In this document: positions 48,911 to 60,433 of the stretch, piece after piece
How the letters are laid out: each line of letters begins with the position of its first letter
Numbering within the stretch: the first letter of the stretch is position 1
Assembly: GCF_905175385.1 (NCBI RefSeq)
Contig: NZ_HG992749.1
Span: 2,170,001 to 2,234,000 of the forward strand
DNA from: Vibrio sp. B1FLJ16
Lineage (GTDB): Bacteria > Pseudomonadota > Gammaproteobacteria > Enterobacterales > Vibrionaceae
Length of the DNA stretch: 64,000 nucleotides
Direction: 5' to 3'
Translations under genes and position numbers: made by a program
Notes under the pieces: model-generated
Told to the model about the DNA's origin: nothing
Databases searched by the model: none
What the model saw: only the letters and a program-made list of their open reading frames with translations

Positions 48911-49363
48911 TTAAAACTCTCGACGAGCACACTTCAGTTCTGCTGAACATACTACTTCGCCGTCTACTTTTGCCACACCACTAAATGCAGCAATGCCGCG
49001 GCGCTCTTTGATAAATTCTACTTCAATAATCATCTGATCGCCTGGTACTACTGGTTTACGGAACTTAGCACCGTCAACACTTGCAAAGTAGTACAGCTCA
49101 TTATCTGCTGGTGCGCCAAATGATTTAAATCCTAATAGACCCGTAGCCTGAGCCATAGCTTCCAAAATCAAAACGCCAGGGAATACTGGCAGCTGAGGAA
49201 AGTGACCTGTAAACTGAGGCTCGTTAACCGACACATTTTTGATTGCGTGAAGGTACTTGCCTTCTTCAAAATCAATCACTCGGTCGATCAATAAGAATGG
49301 GTAGCGATGAGGTAAAAGCTCTTGAATCTCAGAGATGTTCATCGTTTTCTTTTCAGTAGTCAA
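48911..49363 (-). CDS. fabZ: 3-hydroxyacyl-ACP dehydratase FabZ
   Basis: Dehydrates beta-hydroxyacyl-ACP in fatty acid elongation. 150 residues from a TTG at 49363, chosen because AGGA lies eight bases upstream and [13 protein letters not shown] resembles the Vibrio N-terminus; ATG 49342 is the alternative (143 residues). Active-site His in [13 protein letters not shown] and Glu in [12 protein letters not shown]. It lies between lpxD and lpxA, as in E. coli, and competes with lipid A synthesis for the same substrate. Confidence 0.95.
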   Translation of the reverse strand: MTTEKKTMNISEIQELLPHRYPFLLIDRVIDFEEGKYLHAIKNVSVNEPQFTGHFPQLPVFPGVLILEAMAQATGLLGFKSFGAPADNELYYFASVDGAKFRKPVVPGDQMIIEVEFIKERRGIAAFSGVAKVDGEVVCSAELKCARREF

Positions 49364-49486
49364 AGTCGTATTCCTATATAAATTCTCTAAACCAAGATGG
49401 TACGGTAGCCCCAAAATCAGCGGATTTCCGCGAAGGGTATACCAGCTTGATATTAAATATACTAATAGCGCGTCATTATAGACGAA

Positions 49487-49511
49487 AAAGACTCGCACTT
49501 CGCGAGTCTTT
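49487..49511 (-). terminator. hairpin between lpxD and fabZ
   Basis: Minus strand AAAGACTCGC, 5-base loop, GCGAGTCTTT followed by TTC. The 10-bp stem is perfect. It lies in a 216-base gap that may also hold a promoter for fabZ. Confidence 0.75.
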
Positions 49512-49579
49512 GTCCTGAATATGGAACCATGGATTATCTTTTAGGTTTTAATTCAGCTCAGAACAGAAAGAATCTCAGT

Positions 49580-50611
49580 CTAAATGCCTTCTTTCGGCTC
49601 CAGCAGCTTCTCTACTGCCTTAAGACGCTTATTCATCTCTTCAATACGGTGAACGCGAGCCGCAGTTTTACGCCACTCTTTGTTCGTCTGTAAAGGAATA
49701 CCCGATGAATAAACACCTTTTTCTTCGATACTACGCATTACCATGCTCATACCGGTGATCGCAACACCATCTGCTATGGTGATGTGACCGTTAATAACCG
49801 ACGCGCCGCCGATCTGACAGTACTTACCAATGGTAGTACTGCCGGCGACAATAGTACCACCAGGCATGACGGTACCATATCCGATGTGAACGTTGTGCGC
49901 GATTTGAATCTGGTTATCAAGAACGACATTGTCTTCAATAATCGTATCTTCTAGTGCTCCGCGGTCAATCGTCGTCGATGCGCCGATCTCAACACGGTTT
50001 CCGATACGTACAGAGCCAAGCTGGGGAATCTTAATCCATTCGCCTTTTTCATTTGCGTAGCCAAAACCGTCAGAGCCAATAACCGTACCAGACTGAACCA
50101 GGCAATCATCGCCCAGAGAGACTTCATGATAGATGGTCACATTAGCCCAAAGCTTAGTGTTATTACCCAGCTTCGCATTCTTACCAATAAAGCAACCAGC
50201 GCCAATACTTACGTTATCACCAAGCTCGACACCCGTTTCAATGACAGCATTCGCGCCAACTGATACGTTTTGACCCATCTTCACATCTGCTGCGATAACC
50301 GCAGTGGGTGCAATATCTTCAGCAGGTTGAGGAGTCGTGTCCATTGCCTGAACAACGCGAGCAAATGCAACATAAGGATCGGCTACGACAAGCGCGTTGC
50401 CGGGGCATTGATCTTTATGTTCGGCCTTCACCATGATGACTGTCGCTTTACACTCAGATAAGTGTTTGGCGTATTTAGGATTAGACAAGAAGGTCACATC
50501 ACCTTCTTGCGCTTTATCCATCGGAGCAACTCGGTTTACAGACAGCGAGTCATCACCAAAGATTTCACCGCCAGTAACTGTTGCCAACTCGGCTAATGTT
50601 AATGTCTTCAT
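49580..50611 (-). CDS. lpxD: UDP-3-O-(3-hydroxyacyl)glucosamine N-acyltransferase
   Basis: Third step of lipid A synthesis. 343 residues: N-terminal uridine-binding domain ([16 protein letters not shown]), hexapeptide-repeat beta-helix from about 100 (with the catalytic His in [11 protein letters not shown]), and C-terminal helix. It starts six bases after the skp stop, so they are co-transcribed. Confidence 0.97.
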   Translation of the reverse strand: MKTLTLAELATVTGGEIFGDDSLSVNRVAPMDKAQEGDVTFLSNPKYAKHLSECKATVIMVKAEHKDQCPGNALVVADPYVAFARVVQAMDTTPQPAEDIAPTAVIAADVKMGQNVSVGANAVIETGVELGDNVSIGAGCFIGKNAKLGNNTKLWANVTIYHEVSLGDDCLVQSGTVIGSDGFGYANEKGEWIKIPQLGSVRIGNRVEIGASTTIDRGALEDTIIEDNVVLDNQIQIAHNVHIGYGTVMPGGTIVAGSTTIGKYCQIGGASVINGHITIADGVAITGMSMVMRSIEEKGVYSSGIPLQTNKEWRKTAARVHRIEEMNKRLKAVEKLLEPKEGI

Positions 50612-50617
50612 AACTTC

Positions 50618-51127
50618 TTATTTTAGAGCTTTAATTACGTCTTCAGAGATATTGTATTCTGGCTTACCGTACTGAAGTGCAGAAATATCAATAACTAGAT
50701 CGTAACCTTTGCTCTTAGCAACTTTTTCCACTGCGTCTTGAATCGTCTTAAACAGCTTCGCTTTCTCTTCCGCTTCACGACGAGCGCTAGCTTTATCTAG
50801 TGCTTGCGCTTTCACTTTGTATTCGCTGTCGAGTTTCGCAATATCAATACGTAGCTTCTCTACTTCGTCTTGACCCAGAAGCTCACCATCACGCTGCAGC
50901 TTCTCAATTTTCGTTTTAGCCTGAGCCTGAATAGACTTAAGTTCATCGGCTTTACCTTTAAAGTCTTTCTGCATTTTTTGCAAAACAACTTCACGCTGAG
51001 GAAGAGCTTGGAAAACTTGAGCTGTGTTTACGTAAGCAATTTGTTGAGCCGCTTCTGCAGCGTTCGCAAACATTGATGAGCTAAGTACTAACAGGCCAAT
51101 CCCAGCCGCTTTAATCATTTTATTCAA
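50618..51127 (-). CDS. skp: periplasmic chaperone Skp/OmpH
   Basis: Trimeric chaperone that carries unfolded outer membrane proteins to BamA. 169 residues from TTG 51127 (MNKMIKAAGIGLL), chosen because AGAGGA lies eight bases upstream; ATG 51118 is too far from that site. Signal peptide ends near ANAAEA. Mature part QQIAYVNTAQVFQALPQRE, then a long charged coiled-coil (about 45-120) that forms the tentacles. It begins 13 bases after bamA. Confidence 0.94.
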   Translation of the reverse strand: MNKMIKAAGIGLLVLSSSMFANAAEAAQQIAYVNTAQVFQALPQREVVLQKMQKDFKGKADELKSIQAQAKTKIEKLQRDGELLGQDEVEKLRIDIAKLDSEYKVKAQALDKASARREAEEKAKLFKTIQDAVEKVAKSKGYDLVIDISALQYGKPEYNISEDVIKALK

Positions 51128-51140
51128 AATATTTTCCTCT

Positions 51141-53555
51141 TTAGAAGGTTCGACCGATAGTAAACGTGAAGAATTCTTCATCATCGCCATCGTATTTCTT
51201 AACTGGTTTCGCTAGTGAGAATACTAACGGCCCCATTGGAGACATCCACTGCAACGCCGCACCGTAAGAAGAGCGGAAGTTGGTTGGATCTGAGTAATCG
51301 TAGTAATAACGGTCACCATACTCCGCACCTGAGTCACGGTAGTCAAATTCGGTATCCCAGACACTTGCCATATCAAAGAAGACACTGGTACGAATTTGGC
51401 TGCGAACCTCATCCGAAGCAAATGGAGTTGGAACAATCAGTTCAAGACTCGCAAGCGCTACCGCGTTACCACCTACAGCATCATCTGTTACCGTATCAGC
51501 ACCGTTGTTCGAGCCTGAGTAGTCACGGTATACCGCTTTCGGACCTACCGAGTTAGAGCCAAAACCACGTAATGATGTAAAGCCACCTGCGTAGTAGTTT
51601 TCGTAGAATGGGAACAAGTTGTCGTTACCATTTGTATCACCGTAACCGTTACCATAGCCTAAGCGACCACGGAACAATAGTGAGAACTCATGCTTTTCGG
51701 TAAGTGGGAAGTACTGACGAACATCGTATTGCATTTTGAAATACTGAACGTCTGAACCCGGAACCGTCATCTTATAAAAAGCACGCTGGTGGTTACCCGC
51801 AGTAGGGAAGTAACCACGGTTCAGGTTATTACGAGTCCAAGAGATGTTGATGTCAAAATCATTAGTATTCAACGACCCATCAGAATCAATATTATCTGCT
51901 TGCGCTCTTAAGAACTGCTCTACCTGAAGGTAAGGTGATAAGTTACCGATCTTGTTATGGGTATAACCAACACCAAACTCAAATCGGTTCAGTTCATCAA
52001 AAGGGAAACCCCATGTCAGGTTTGCGCCGTAGCTTTGGTTGGTGTAGTCAACAATACCTGCTTCAGAAGCTTCAAACTCATCATAGAAGATCTTGCCGCC
52101 TAAACTCACGCCATCAAGGTTCCAGTACGGATCCCGGTAATCTAAACTAACGTTCTTTTGGTAATCGTTCATCATCGCGTTAATACCAACACGATTACCG
52201 CTTCCTAAGAAGTTATCTTGCTGCAGACCAACCTGGAAACTGACACCCGACTCGGTACCATAGCCGACACCAAAGTTCACGCTACCTGAGTTCGCCTCTT
52301 TGACCGAGTAAACCAAATCAACTTGGTCATCACTACCCGGCACACGAACGGTCTGTACTTCTACATTTTCGAAGTAACCAAGACGATTCAGACGCGTTTT
52401 ACCAGTTTCTATCGACTTCGAATTCAGCCAGCTTCCTTCCATCTGACGCATCTCACGACGCAAAACTTCGTCTTTGGTCGCGTTGTTACCGGTGAAGCGG
52501 ATATCACGAACGTAAATACGATGACCAGGGTCGATATTGACGACTAACGACACCTGTTTATTTTCATCATCAAATTCAGGAATGGTGTTTACCTGAGGGT
52601 ATGCATAGCCAGATTCACCCAGCACACGCTTAATGCCCTCTTCCATAGATGTCACTAGTGAGCCGTTGTAAGTTTCATTGCTCTCAAATGGCACCATATT
52701 GTTGAACGTGTCTTGTTGACCAATCAGTTCACCACGGAACTTAACATCCTTAACGGTATACACCTCACCCTCTTCCAAACCGAGGGTAATGTATACCCCT
52801 TTTTTGTCAGGGGAGATTGCTACTTGTGTCGAATCAACGTTAAATTTGAGGTAACCGCGGTCCAGGTAATATGACTTAAGCGCTTCGATATCGCCGGCAA
52901 GAACCTGCTTTTGATATTTCTCATCAGCAAGGAAGTTCCACCAAGGCACGTCAACGTTTAAGTTGAAGCGAGACAGAAGCTCTTCGTCTGAAAAGACTTC
53001 ATTGCCAATAAAGTTGATTTGCTGAATTTTTGCCGACACACCTTCGGTAAAAACAAACTTAAGATCGGAACGATTACGCGGTAGTGGAGTGACAACCGCT
53101 TTAACTGTCGCGTTGTATTTACCAACGCTATAGTAAAAGTCTTCCAGGCCTTTTTCGATGTTACTCAGCGTAGTTCGGTCAAGCGCTTCACCCTCGCGAA
53201 CGCCAGAAGCGTTGAGGTTTTCTTGTAGCTGCTCATCCTTGATAGCTTTGTTCCCAGAAAATGAGATGCTTGCAATTGTCGGACGCTCTTTTACCTGAAC
53301 AATAAGCACGCCACCATCACGCAGCACTCTCACATCTTCAAAGTTACCAGATGCGTACAGTGCGCGGATAATCTCTGCAACATCGCCCTGGTCGATACTA
53401 TCACCGACACGTACAGGCATTTTCAGCAACGCAGCACCTAGTGCTACACGTTGCAATCCATCGATTTCAATATCTTGAACTACGAAGTTCTCTGCTCCAT
53501 TTGCAGATACACTGGTCGCCAGTAAACTTGCAAATAGAATTCGCTTAATCGCCAT
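51141..53555 (-). CDS. bamA: outer membrane protein assembly factor BamA
   Basis: Essential core of the BAM complex. 804 residues: signal peptide ending SANGA, five POTRA domains (about 23-420) starting [14 protein letters not shown], and a C-terminal 16-strand barrel with the conserved [13 protein letters not shown] motif and terminal aromatic residue (IGRTF). Located between rseP and skp, as in E. coli. The lipoprotein partner bamC lies at 9247-10266. Confidence 0.97.
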   Translation of the reverse strand: MAIKRILFASLLATSVSANGAENFVVQDIEIDGLQRVALGAALLKMPVRVGDSIDQGDVAEIIRALYASGNFEDVRVLRDGGVLIVQVKERPTIASISFSGNKAIKDEQLQENLNASGVREGEALDRTTLSNIEKGLEDFYYSVGKYNATVKAVVTPLPRNRSDLKFVFTEGVSAKIQQINFIGNEVFSDEELLSRFNLNVDVPWWNFLADEKYQKQVLAGDIEALKSYYLDRGYLKFNVDSTQVAISPDKKGVYITLGLEEGEVYTVKDVKFRGELIGQQDTFNNMVPFESNETYNGSLVTSMEEGIKRVLGESGYAYPQVNTIPEFDDENKQVSLVVNIDPGHRIYVRDIRFTGNNATKDEVLRREMRQMEGSWLNSKSIETGKTRLNRLGYFENVEVQTVRVPGSDDQVDLVYSVKEANSGSVNFGVGYGTESGVSFQVGLQQDNFLGSGNRVGINAMMNDYQKNVSLDYRDPYWNLDGVSLGGKIFYDEFEASEAGIVDYTNQSYGANLTWGFPFDELNRFEFGVGYTHNKIGNLSPYLQVEQFLRAQADNIDSDGSLNTNDFDINISWTRNNLNRGYFPTAGNHQRAFYKMTVPGSDVQYFKMQYDVRQYFPLTEKHEFSLLFRGRLGYGNGYGDTNGNDNLFPFYENYYAGGFTSLRGFGSNSVGPKAVYRDYSGSNNGADTVTDDAVGGNAVALASLELIVPTPFASDEVRSQIRTSVFFDMASVWDTEFDYRDSGAEYGDRYYYDYSDPTNFRSSYGAALQWMSPMGPLVFSLAKPVKKYDGDDEEFFTFTIGRTF

Positions 53556-53598
53556 ATTTATTTTAATTATTCCTTGCTACTGCTTTGTCTCTGAACTA

Positions 53599-54957
53599 TC
53601 ACAGACGAGTAAAATCATTAAATAGCGCTAACGCCATGAGCGAGAAGATAATCGCACCACCAATTCTGTACCCCATTTCCTGAATTCGTTCTGGAACTGG
53701 GCGTCGGATGACCGCTTCAATTGCAAAAAACAATAAATGCCCCCCATCCAACATCGGTAACGGCACGAGGTTAATAATACCTAGGTTAACACTAATTAGA
53801 GCGAGAAAACCTAAAAAGTAGACCAGACCATAGTCTGCTGTCGCTCCGGCTCCTTTCGCAATTGAAATAGGTCCGCTTAGATTGTTAAGACCAACATCCC
53901 CGACAATCAGCTTTTTCAGCATACTAATGGTGAGCCCGACAACTTGACCCGTTTTATCAATAGCTTTGCCAATTGACTCGAATACACCAAACTGCAATTC
54001 AAAGCGATAACTTTCTGGCCATTCTGCGACTTTAGGCGCGACACCAGCAAAGCCAATCACCTGATTGTTACCCAGCTCCCGGCTGTCAGGCGTCAGAGTT
54101 AATGACTGTTTGTAACCATCGCGTAAGACGGTTAACTCGATCGGGGTATTTGGATTTGCTCGAACTGCCGCTACCACATCATCCCAAGATTTAACCGTTT
54201 TACCGTCAATCGTCGCGATCTCGTCACCTGGTTGAACGCCTGCTTTTTCAGCAGCCCCACCTTCAGTCACCTGCTGAATGGTCGTGAAGATTTCCGGAGT
54301 AAAGGGCTTAAAGCCAAGCGAGTGCATCGCAGATTCGTTTTCCGGATCAAACTTCCAGTTTCGTAGGTCGAGTGTTTTTGTTTCCTCGGAGCCAATCTCA
54401 GTATCTGACGCGACGGTTACCGTCATCAAATCATCACCAATGTGAGAAATCAATCCCATATTGACTGATTCCCAATCCGGAGTTTTGATACCCGAAATCG
54501 CTTTTAGTTCCATTCCCGATTCAATTCCTGCTTCAGCAACAATGGAATTGGGCGTAATTTCACCAATCACAGGCTTAACCACCGGAACACCAATAAGAAA
54601 AACTAGCCAATAAGCAAAGATAGCAAATAAGAAATTAAAGATAGGACCTGCTGCAACAATCGAGGTGCGTTTCCACAGCGGTTTTTGATCGAAAGCTAAA
54701 TGTTTTTCATGTTGTGGTACTTCATCTACACGGCTGTCGACCATTTTGACGTAACCACCAAGAGGGATCATTGCGATGCTGTATTCCGTTCCGTCCTGCC
54801 CCATCTTGCTCCAGATAGGCTTACCGAAACCGATAGAAAATTTTTCCACTTTTACGCCACAGCGGCGAGCTACCCAAAAGTGGCCAAACTCGTGCACCGC
54901 AACAAGAATGCCAAGGGCAACAATAAAAGAAACGAGATTCCACAAAATACCAGTCAT
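53599..54957 (-). CDS. rseP: site-2 protease RseP
   Basis: Intramembrane zinc protease that cleaves RseA to release sigma-E when outer membrane proteins misfold. 452 residues. HExxH with His22, Glu23 and His26 in the first membrane segment, two PDZ domains (about 125-300), and the third ligand in PMLDGGHLLFF. Its start overlaps the dxr stop by one base. Its neighbours bamA and skp are sigma-E targets in E. coli. Confidence 0.97.
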   Translation of the reverse strand: MTGILWNLVSFIVALGILVAVHEFGHFWVARRCGVKVEKFSIGFGKPIWSKMGQDGTEYSIAMIPLGGYVKMVDSRVDEVPQHEKHLAFDQKPLWKRTSIVAAGPIFNFLFAIFAYWLVFLIGVPVVKPVIGEITPNSIVAEAGIESGMELKAISGIKTPDWESVNMGLISHIGDDLMTVTVASDTEIGSEETKTLDLRNWKFDPENESAMHSLGFKPFTPEIFTTIQQVTEGGAAEKAGVQPGDEIATIDGKTVKSWDDVVAAVRANPNTPIELTVLRDGYKQSLTLTPDSRELGNNQVIGFAGVAPKVAEWPESYRFELQFGVFESIGKAIDKTGQVVGLTISMLKKLIVGDVGLNNLSGPISIAKGAGATADYGLVYFLGFLALISVNLGIINLVPLPMLDGGHLLFFAIEAVIRRPVPERIQEMGYRIGGAIIFSLMALALFNDFTRL

Positions 54958-56162
54958 TAGCCACGCTCGCGTATGAGTTCAAGGGCGATAGTTCTAGCCA
55001 TTCTATCTAGCTCCAACAAGCTTTCCAAGCTCTTAACATATTCACTTTTGTAGCTCGCACTGATTTTATTCAAAACAGATGCATTGATGCGAGCTATATC
55101 AGTAAAACCTAGGCGGTTATTTAAGAACGCGTCAACAGAAACTTCGTTGGCCGCATTGAGTGCCGTTGTCGCATGCTGACCTTCATAACATGCATCAATC
55201 GCCAGTTTAAGGCACGGATAACGGTCGAAGTCAGGTTGCAAGAAAGTCAGTTCTCCAACCCGAGTAAAGTCCAGCGGCTTAACCCCTGCATCGACGCGCG
55301 ACGGATATGACATAGTCAGTGCAATTGGCGTTGCCATATCAGGCTCGCCCATTTGTGCTAAAACCGAGCCATCACGGTACTGTACCATTGAATGGATAAC
55401 TGACTGTGGGTGAATAATCACCTCAAGTTGCTCACGTGCAGCATTAAACAACCACTTTGCCTCTATGTACTCTAGACCTTTATTCATCATAGTTGCTGAG
55501 TCGACCGAAATTTTCGGCCCCATAGACCAGTTAGGATGTGCAATCGCTTGTGCCGGAGTAACACGGTCCAGTTCTGCGATATCTGTGTATCGGAACGGAC
55601 CACCAGAACCAGTCAGCAAAATATGAGAAATACCGTGTTCGTTTAGGTCACAGCGACCCAAACTGGTCTGAACCTGCTGCGGTAGGCATTGAAAAATAGC
55701 ATTATGCTCGCTGTCAACAGGAAGCAACTCCGCACCGTATTGCTCTACCGCATCAATAAACAGTTGCCCGGACATCACGAGAGCTTCTTTGTTTGCCAGT
55801 AGTACCCGTTTGCCCGCTTTCACTGCCGCCATTGTTGGGAGTAAGCCAGCCGCACCAACGATCGCAGCCATTACACTGTCGATTTCAGTTAATGACGCAA
55901 CATGACAAAGAGCATCGATGCCACCAAGAACTTCCGTTCCCGGAGCCGCAATAGTCAGTTCAGATTTCAGGGCAACTGCCGCTTTCTTATCCGCCATTAC
56001 TGCATATTTAGGCTGCCATTTTTGACAAAGTGCTGCCATCTTTTCGACGTTTGTGCCCGCTGCTAGTGCGACCACAGAAAACTGTTCTGGATTCTGTTCG
56101 ACCACTTTAAGTGTACTTGCTCCGATGGAGCCTGTAGCACCTAGAATCGTTAACTTTTGCAT
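54957..56162 (-). CDS. dxr: 1-deoxy-D-xylulose-5-phosphate reductoisomerase
   Basis: NADPH-dependent second step of the MEP isoprenoid pathway. 401 residues. NADPH loop [11 protein letters not shown], the block [15 protein letters not shown], and [19 protein letters not shown]. It feeds precursors to uppS in the same block. Here it lies between cdsA and rseP; in E. coli it precedes uppS, so the order is the Vibrio type. Confidence 0.97.
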   Translation of the reverse strand: MQKLTILGATGSIGASTLKVVEQNPEQFSVVALAAGTNVEKMAALCQKWQPKYAVMADKKAAVALKSELTIAAPGTEVLGGIDALCHVASLTEIDSVMAAIVGAAGLLPTMAAVKAGKRVLLANKEALVMSGQLFIDAVEQYGAELLPVDSEHNAIFQCLPQQVQTSLGRCDLNEHGISHILLTGSGGPFRYTDIAELDRVTPAQAIAHPNWSMGPKISVDSATMMNKGLEYIEAKWLFNAAREQLEVIIHPQSVIHSMVQYRDGSVLAQMGEPDMATPIALTMSYPSRVDAGVKPLDFTRVGELTFLQPDFDRYPCLKLAIDACYEGQHATTALNAANEVSVDAFLNNRLGFTDIARINASVLNKISASYKSEYVKSLESLLELDRMARTIALELIRERG

Positions 56163-56177
56163 GTTGTAAAACCGTCA

Positions 56178-56205
56178 GAAAAACTCAGGAGCGATAAGCC
56201 GCTCC
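56178..56205 (-). terminator. hairpin between cdsA and dxr
   Basis: Minus strand GGAGCG, 6-base loop, CGCTCC, then TGAG and five T. Short stem, so weak or partial termination. Confidence 0.55.
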
Positions 56206-56212
56206 CGATAAA

Positions 56213-57055
56213 TTAGAATATGTAGTAAAGAAGAGCAAATACGGGGAATGCTGCGGTTAGGCTATCGATACGGTCGAGTACGCCGCCGTGCCCAGGAATG
56301 ATATTGCTGCTGTCTTTAATGCCTGATATGCGTTTGAACATACTCTCAACCAAATCACCAAGCACAGAAATTATAACGGTAGCTAACGTGATAACGATCA
56401 TATGAACAGGGCTGGCAAATTGGATTTCAAACCAATCTGCAAATAACCACGCAACAAGCAGCGCTGCGATAATGCCACCAATCAAACCTTCAATGGTTTT
56501 ATTCGGGCTTACGCGTGGTGCCATTTTACGCTTGCCCAAACTTTTACCGGCAAAGTAAGCACCACTATCAGCAGCCCATACCAAGAAGCAAACAAATAGT
56601 ACTAACTTTGCGCCGTGGTATGGATCTACCGCAATATCCGTCGCTCTGAGAATGACAACACTCCACAAAAAAGGAAGTAAAGTCAACATACCAAACAGAT
56701 GTTTTAGAATAACACTATTTTGCCAGGTCTTAGTCGTATTGGGATAAGTAATCGCCATCATACTGGCAACAATCCACCAGACAAAACCCAGACCAAGTAC
56801 AACATAATGGGGTGTGGTTAAATTGTTGAGACTATTGGCGTCAGGTGAGATGTATAAGTAGCTTAGTCCAGTGATAATGACTGCTGGAACCAGTGCAGCA
56901 ATACGGGAGCGACTGCCGGTAAACTGAGTCCATTCCCAAAAACCTAATAAAGTTATCGCAGTCAATGCGATGATAAAGCCCACAAGGGGTAACTTAAAAA
57001 TGCCTAAAATAACCAGGGGAGCTAAAATTAGTGCTGTTATTATTCTTTGTTTCAA
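56213..57055 (-). CDS. cdsA: phosphatidate cytidylyltransferase
   Basis: Makes CDP-diacylglycerol from phosphatidic acid and CTP, the branch point of phospholipid synthesis. 280 residues with about eight membrane segments. The family signature near the C-terminus is intact: SMFKRISGIKDSSNIIPGHG followed by GVLDRIDS. It starts 12 bases after uppS. Confidence 0.96.
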   Translation of the reverse strand: MKQRIITALILAPLVILGIFKLPLVGFIIALTAITLLGFWEWTQFTGSRSRIAALVPAVIITGLSYLYISPDANSLNNLTTPHYVVLGLGFVWWIVASMMAITYPNTTKTWQNSVILKHLFGMLTLLPFLWSVVILRATDIAVDPYHGAKLVLFVCFLVWAADSGAYFAGKSLGKRKMAPRVSPNKTIEGLIGGIIAALLVAWLFADWFEIQFASPVHMIVITLATVIISVLGDLVESMFKRISGIKDSSNIIPGHGGVLDRIDSLTAAFPVFALLYYIF

Positions 57056-57067
57056 ACTAACTAGTCC

Positions 57068-57823
57068 TTATTGAGCAACCATCAATGCCTTTACTTGTTC
57101 ACCCGTGCAGCCAAAACGACGCTCTCGGTTAATAAACCAAGTGACTGCTTCAACTAAGCTGTCTTCGTCAAATTCAGGCCAGTACTCGGGAGTAAAATAC
57201 ATTTCTGCATATGCCATTTGCCACAGCATGAAGTTACTGATGCGGCATTCACCACTGGTGCGGATAAGCAGATCTACTTCCGGTAAATCAGCCATGGTCA
57301 AATGCTCGGTAATTAACTGCTCATTAATATCTTCTACACGTATTTCGCCGTTACGTGCTTTTTCTGCTATTGCTTTAGTCGCTTGCGTGATGTCCCATTT
57401 GCCGCCATAGTTCGCTGCAATATTGATCACCAATCCGGTATTTTGCGCCGTTAGTTTCTCTGCTTCTGCAATTTTCTTTTGCAGGCGATCACTAAATCGA
57501 CTTACATCACCAATCACTCGTAATTGCAGATTGTTTTTGTGAAGCTTTTTTACTTCACTCGACAGAACCGTGATAAACAGCTCCATCAGCAGACCGACTT
57601 CTTCCTCTGGACGGCGCCAGTTCTCGCTACTGAATGCAAAAAGCGTCATAGCCTTGATACCAAGCTTAGAAGCCGCTGCGACCGTTTTACGAACAGCACT
57701 TACGCCCTTTTTATGGCCGAATACACGAGGTTTACCTTTAGATTTAGCCCAACGACCATTGCCGTCCATGATGATAGCAATATGTTTAGGAAGGGAGTCA
57801 GAGAAGGCTTGATAATTTTCCAT
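57068..57823 (-). CDS. uppS: undecaprenyl diphosphate synthase
   Basis: Adds eight isopentenyl units to farnesyl diphosphate to make the C55 carrier for peptidoglycan and O-antigen. 251 residues. Catalytic [14 protein letters not shown] with the conserved Asp near residue 20, [11 protein letters not shown], and the C-terminal [19 protein letters not shown]. Co-transcribed with cdsA. Confidence 0.97.
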   Translation of the reverse strand: MENYQAFSDSLPKHIAIIMDGNGRWAKSKGKPRVFGHKKGVSAVRKTVAAASKLGIKAMTLFAFSSENWRRPEEEVGLLMELFITVLSSEVKKLHKNNLQLRVIGDVSRFSDRLQKKIAEAEKLTAQNTGLVINIAANYGGKWDITQATKAIAEKARNGEIRVEDINEQLITEHLTMADLPEVDLLIRTSGECRISNFMLWQMAYAEMYFTPEYWPEFDEDSLVEAVTWFINRERRFGCTGEQVKALMVAQ

Positions 57824-57866
57824 AAGAAGTTAATTGAGTTCCATCAGTTGGACAGACTAACACAAA

Positions 57867-57894
57867 AAAACGCTGAGCTGCGAGCACAGCGTTT
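57867..57894 (-). terminator. intrinsic terminator after frr
   Basis: Minus strand AAAACGCTGtGCTCGCAGCtCAGCG-type stem with a run of seven T. It lies between frr and uppS. Confidence 0.78.
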
Positions 57895-57919
57895 TCCAAC
57901 AGTGATGTGGATGGGAGTA

Positions 57920-58477
57920 TTAAACTTCCATCAACTCTTTTTCTTTTGCAGCAAGAACGTCGTCGATCTTCTTAACAGCGACGTCAGTCAGCTTTTGGAT
58001 CTCATCTTGTGCTTTACGGTCTTCATCTTCAGAGATTTCTTTATCTTTTAGAAGTGCTTTTAGATCGTTATTCGCGTCACGACGGATGTTACGTACTGCA
58101 ACACGGCCGCCTTCCGCTTCACCACGTACAATTTTAACCAGGTCTTTACGACGCTCTTCAGTTAGCGGTGGAAGTGGAACACGAATGATAGTACCAGCTG
58201 ACATTGGGTTCAGACCAAGGTCAGACATCATGATCGCTTTTTCAACTTTTTGAGTAAGTTCTTTGTCGAAAACAGTGATTGCTAGTGTACGTGCGTCTTC
58301 AGCAACTACGTTAGCTACCTGATTTAGCGGAGTAGCCGCACCGTAGTACTCTACAGAAATACCTGATAGCAGGCTTGGGTGTGCACGACCAGTACGAACT
58401 TTAGCCAGGTTGTTCTTTAGCGCTTCAACGCTTTTGTCCATGCGCTCTTGCGCGTCTTTTTTGATTTCGTTAATCAC
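57920..58477 (-). CDS. frr: ribosome recycling factor
   Basis: With EF-G splits post-termination ribosomes. 185 residues, the same length as E. coli. Family blocks [52 protein letters not shown] and the C-terminal helix. Separated from pyrH and uppS by hairpins, so it can be transcribed or dosed separately. Confidence 0.98.
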   Translation of the reverse strand: MINEIKKDAQERMDKSVEALKNNLAKVRTGRAHPSLLSGISVEYYGAATPLNQVANVVAEDARTLAITVFDKELTQKVEKAIMMSDLGLNPMSAGTIIRVPLPPLTEERRKDLVKIVRGEAEGGRVAVRNIRRDANNDLKALLKDKEISEDEDRKAQDEIQKLTDVAVKKIDDVLAAKEKELMEV

Positions 58478-58536
58478 AGTTTCACCTTAAAAATATCATC
58501 TTTCCTGAAGAAAGCTTAAAAGGGTTGAGCAAAGCG

Positions 58537-58567
58537 AAACACCACCCAACCTGTTTGGATGGTGTTT
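58537..58567 (-). terminator. hairpin between pyrH and frr
   Basis: Minus strand AAACACCATCCAA, short loop, TTGGGTGGTGTTT with one mismatch; the T run is short. Partial termination likely. Confidence 0.6.
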
Positions 58568-58571
58568 AGAA

Positions 58572-59303
58572 TTATGCGTCAGAATTGATCAGCGTGCCTT
58601 CTGCTTCACCCATCACCACGCGACGTAGTGCGCCTGGCTTGTTCATATTAAATACGCGGATTGGCATTTTGTGGTCACGTGCAAGAGTGAATGCTGCCAA
58701 ATCCATTACTTTAAGCTCTTTATCCAGAACCTCAGCGTAAGATAGCTTATCATACAGCTCTGCGTCTGGGTTTGCTACTGGGTCTGCAGTAAATACACCA
58801 TCAACTTTCGTCGCTTTTAGAACAACGTCTGCTTCGATTTCGATACCACGCAGACAAGCCGCTGAATCCGTTGTAAAGAATGGGTTTCCCGTACCTGCAG
58901 AGAAGATAACAACACGGCCCTGACGAAGTTCACGAATAGCATCAGCCCAATTATAGTCGTCACAAACACCTTTTAGAGGAATTGCCGACATAACACGAGC
59001 ATTTACATAAGCACGGTGAAGTGCGTCACGCATTGCAAGGCCGTTCATTACTGTAGCAAGCATTCCCATGTGATCACCTACTACACGGTTCATACCAGCT
59101 TCTGCCAGACCTGCACCACGGAACAGGTTACCGCCACCGATAACTACACCAACCTGAACACCTAGTTCAACAAGTTCTTTCACTTCTTGTGCCATACGAT
59201 CAAGGATCGCTGGATCAATACCAAAACCGTCTGCGCCTTGAAGAGCTTCACCACTTAGTTTTAATAGAATACGTTGATATGCTGGTTTAGGGTTCGTAGT
59301 CAT
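58572..59303 (-). CDS. pyrH: UMP kinase
   Basis: Phosphorylates UMP to UDP; hexameric amino acid kinase fold, allosterically controlled by GTP and UTP. 243 residues. [11 protein letters not shown] phosphate-binding start, [24 protein letters not shown] and [12 protein letters not shown]. Preceded by tsf and followed by frr in the conserved order. Confidence 0.98.
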   Translation of the reverse strand: MTTNPKPAYQRILLKLSGEALQGADGFGIDPAILDRMAQEVKELVELGVQVGVVIGGGNLFRGAGLAEAGMNRVVGDHMGMLATVMNGLAMRDALHRAYVNARVMSAIPLKGVCDDYNWADAIRELRQGRVVIFSAGTGNPFFTTDSAACLRGIEIEADVVLKATKVDGVFTADPVANPDAELYDKLSYAEVLDKELKVMDLAAFTLARDHKMPIRVFNMNKPGALRRVVMGEAEGTLINSDA

Positions 59304-59404
59304 GGAGTTTACCTTCCAAAGAGAGTATTTGATTAACAGTCATGAATAGGCACAAAGTTATTTATAACTATTCATCACGGCTAATCATCCCGTTCACTGC
59401 TCAT

Positions 59405-59432
59405 AAAAAGACCGCAGCCTGGGCTACGGTCT
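59405..59432 (-). terminator. intrinsic terminator after tsf
   Basis: Minus strand AGACCGTAGCC, CA loop, GGCTGCGGTCTTTTT. Strong stem with a five-T run, between tsf and pyrH. Confidence 0.82.
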
Positions 59433-59455
59433 AATATTTGTGCAGTCTCTAAGGA

Positions 59456-60301
59456 TTAACCTTTTTGAGCCGCCGCAACTTCTTCAGCGAAGCTCATTTC
59501 TGCAGCTTTCTCGATACCTTCACCCACTTCTAGGCGAACGAATGTTGAAACTGAAGCGCCTTTTTCTTTCAGCATTTCACCTACAGTTTTCTTAGGTTCC
59601 ATGATGAACGCTTGACCAGTTAGAGAGATTTCGCCAGTGAATTTCTTCATACGGCCAACAACCATCTTCTCTGCGATCTCAGCAGGCTTGCCTTCGTTCA
59701 TAGCGATTTCAACTTGAACTTCTTTCTCTTTAGCAACTACTTCAGCTGGTACGTCTTCTGGGTTAACGTACTCTGGCTTAGATGCAGCAACGTGCATTGC
59801 AACGTGCTTAAGAGTTTCTGCGTCGCCTTCACCAGCAACAACAACACCGATTTTCTCACCGTGACGGTAAGAAGCGATTGCAGTACCTTCTGCGTACTGT
59901 ACGCGACGGATGTTGATGTTTTCGCCGATTTTAGCTACTAGCGCTACGCGAGTTTCTTCGAATTGAGCTTGTAGTTCTTCAACTGTAGCTTTTGAAGCTA
60001 GAGCTGCAGCTGCAACTTCTTCTGCAAACGCAGTGAAGTTACCGTCTTTAGCAACGAAGTCAGTTTGGCAGTTAACTTCAAGAAGAACAGCTACGCCGTT
60101 TTCTTCTTTGATGATGATTGCGCCTTCAGCTGCAACGTTACCAGCTTTCTTAGCTGCTTTCGCTGCGCCTGATTTACGCATGTTTTCAATTGCTAGTTCG
60201 ATATCAGCGTTTGCTTCTACAAGCGCTTTCTTACATTCCATCATGCCAGCGCCAGTGCGCTCGCGAAGTTCTTTAACTAGAGCAGCAGTTACAGTTGCCA
60301 T
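59456..60301 (-). CDS. tsf: elongation factor Ts
   Basis: Nucleotide exchange factor for EF-Tu. 281 residues. N-terminal UBA-like domain with [19 protein letters not shown], then the TDFV motif ([10 protein letters not shown]) that contacts EF-Tu, and the C-terminal core. Second gene of the rpsB-tsf unit. Confidence 0.98.
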   Translation of the reverse strand: MATVTAALVKELRERTGAGMMECKKALVEANADIELAIENMRKSGAAKAAKKAGNVAAEGAIIIKEENGVAVLLEVNCQTDFVAKDGNFTAFAEEVAAAALASKATVEELQAQFEETRVALVAKIGENINIRRVQYAEGTAIASYRHGEKIGVVVAGEGDAETLKHVAMHVAASKPEYVNPEDVPAEVVAKEKEVQVEIAMNEGKPAEIAEKMVVGRMKKFTGEISLTGQAFIMEPKKTVGEMLKEKGASVSTFVRLEVGEGIEKAAEMSFAEEVAAAQKG

Positions 60302-60332
60302 TCTCTATTCCTCGTTTGATTCGAAATAAGGT

Positions 60333-60363
60333 AAAAAACAGGGGCCTAACATTGTCGGCCCCC
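60333..60363 (-). terminator. hairpin between rpsB and tsf
   Basis: Minus strand GGGGCC, 10-base loop, GGCCCC, TG and a run of six T. An attenuator between these genes is known in E. coli; this hairpin is in the matching place. Confidence 0.78.
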
Positions 60364-60433
60364 ATTGCTAACTATAACTCAGTTTATGCTACAACAAGGT
60401 TTCACATAAACTAAGTGTGACAGCAAGCCGCGA

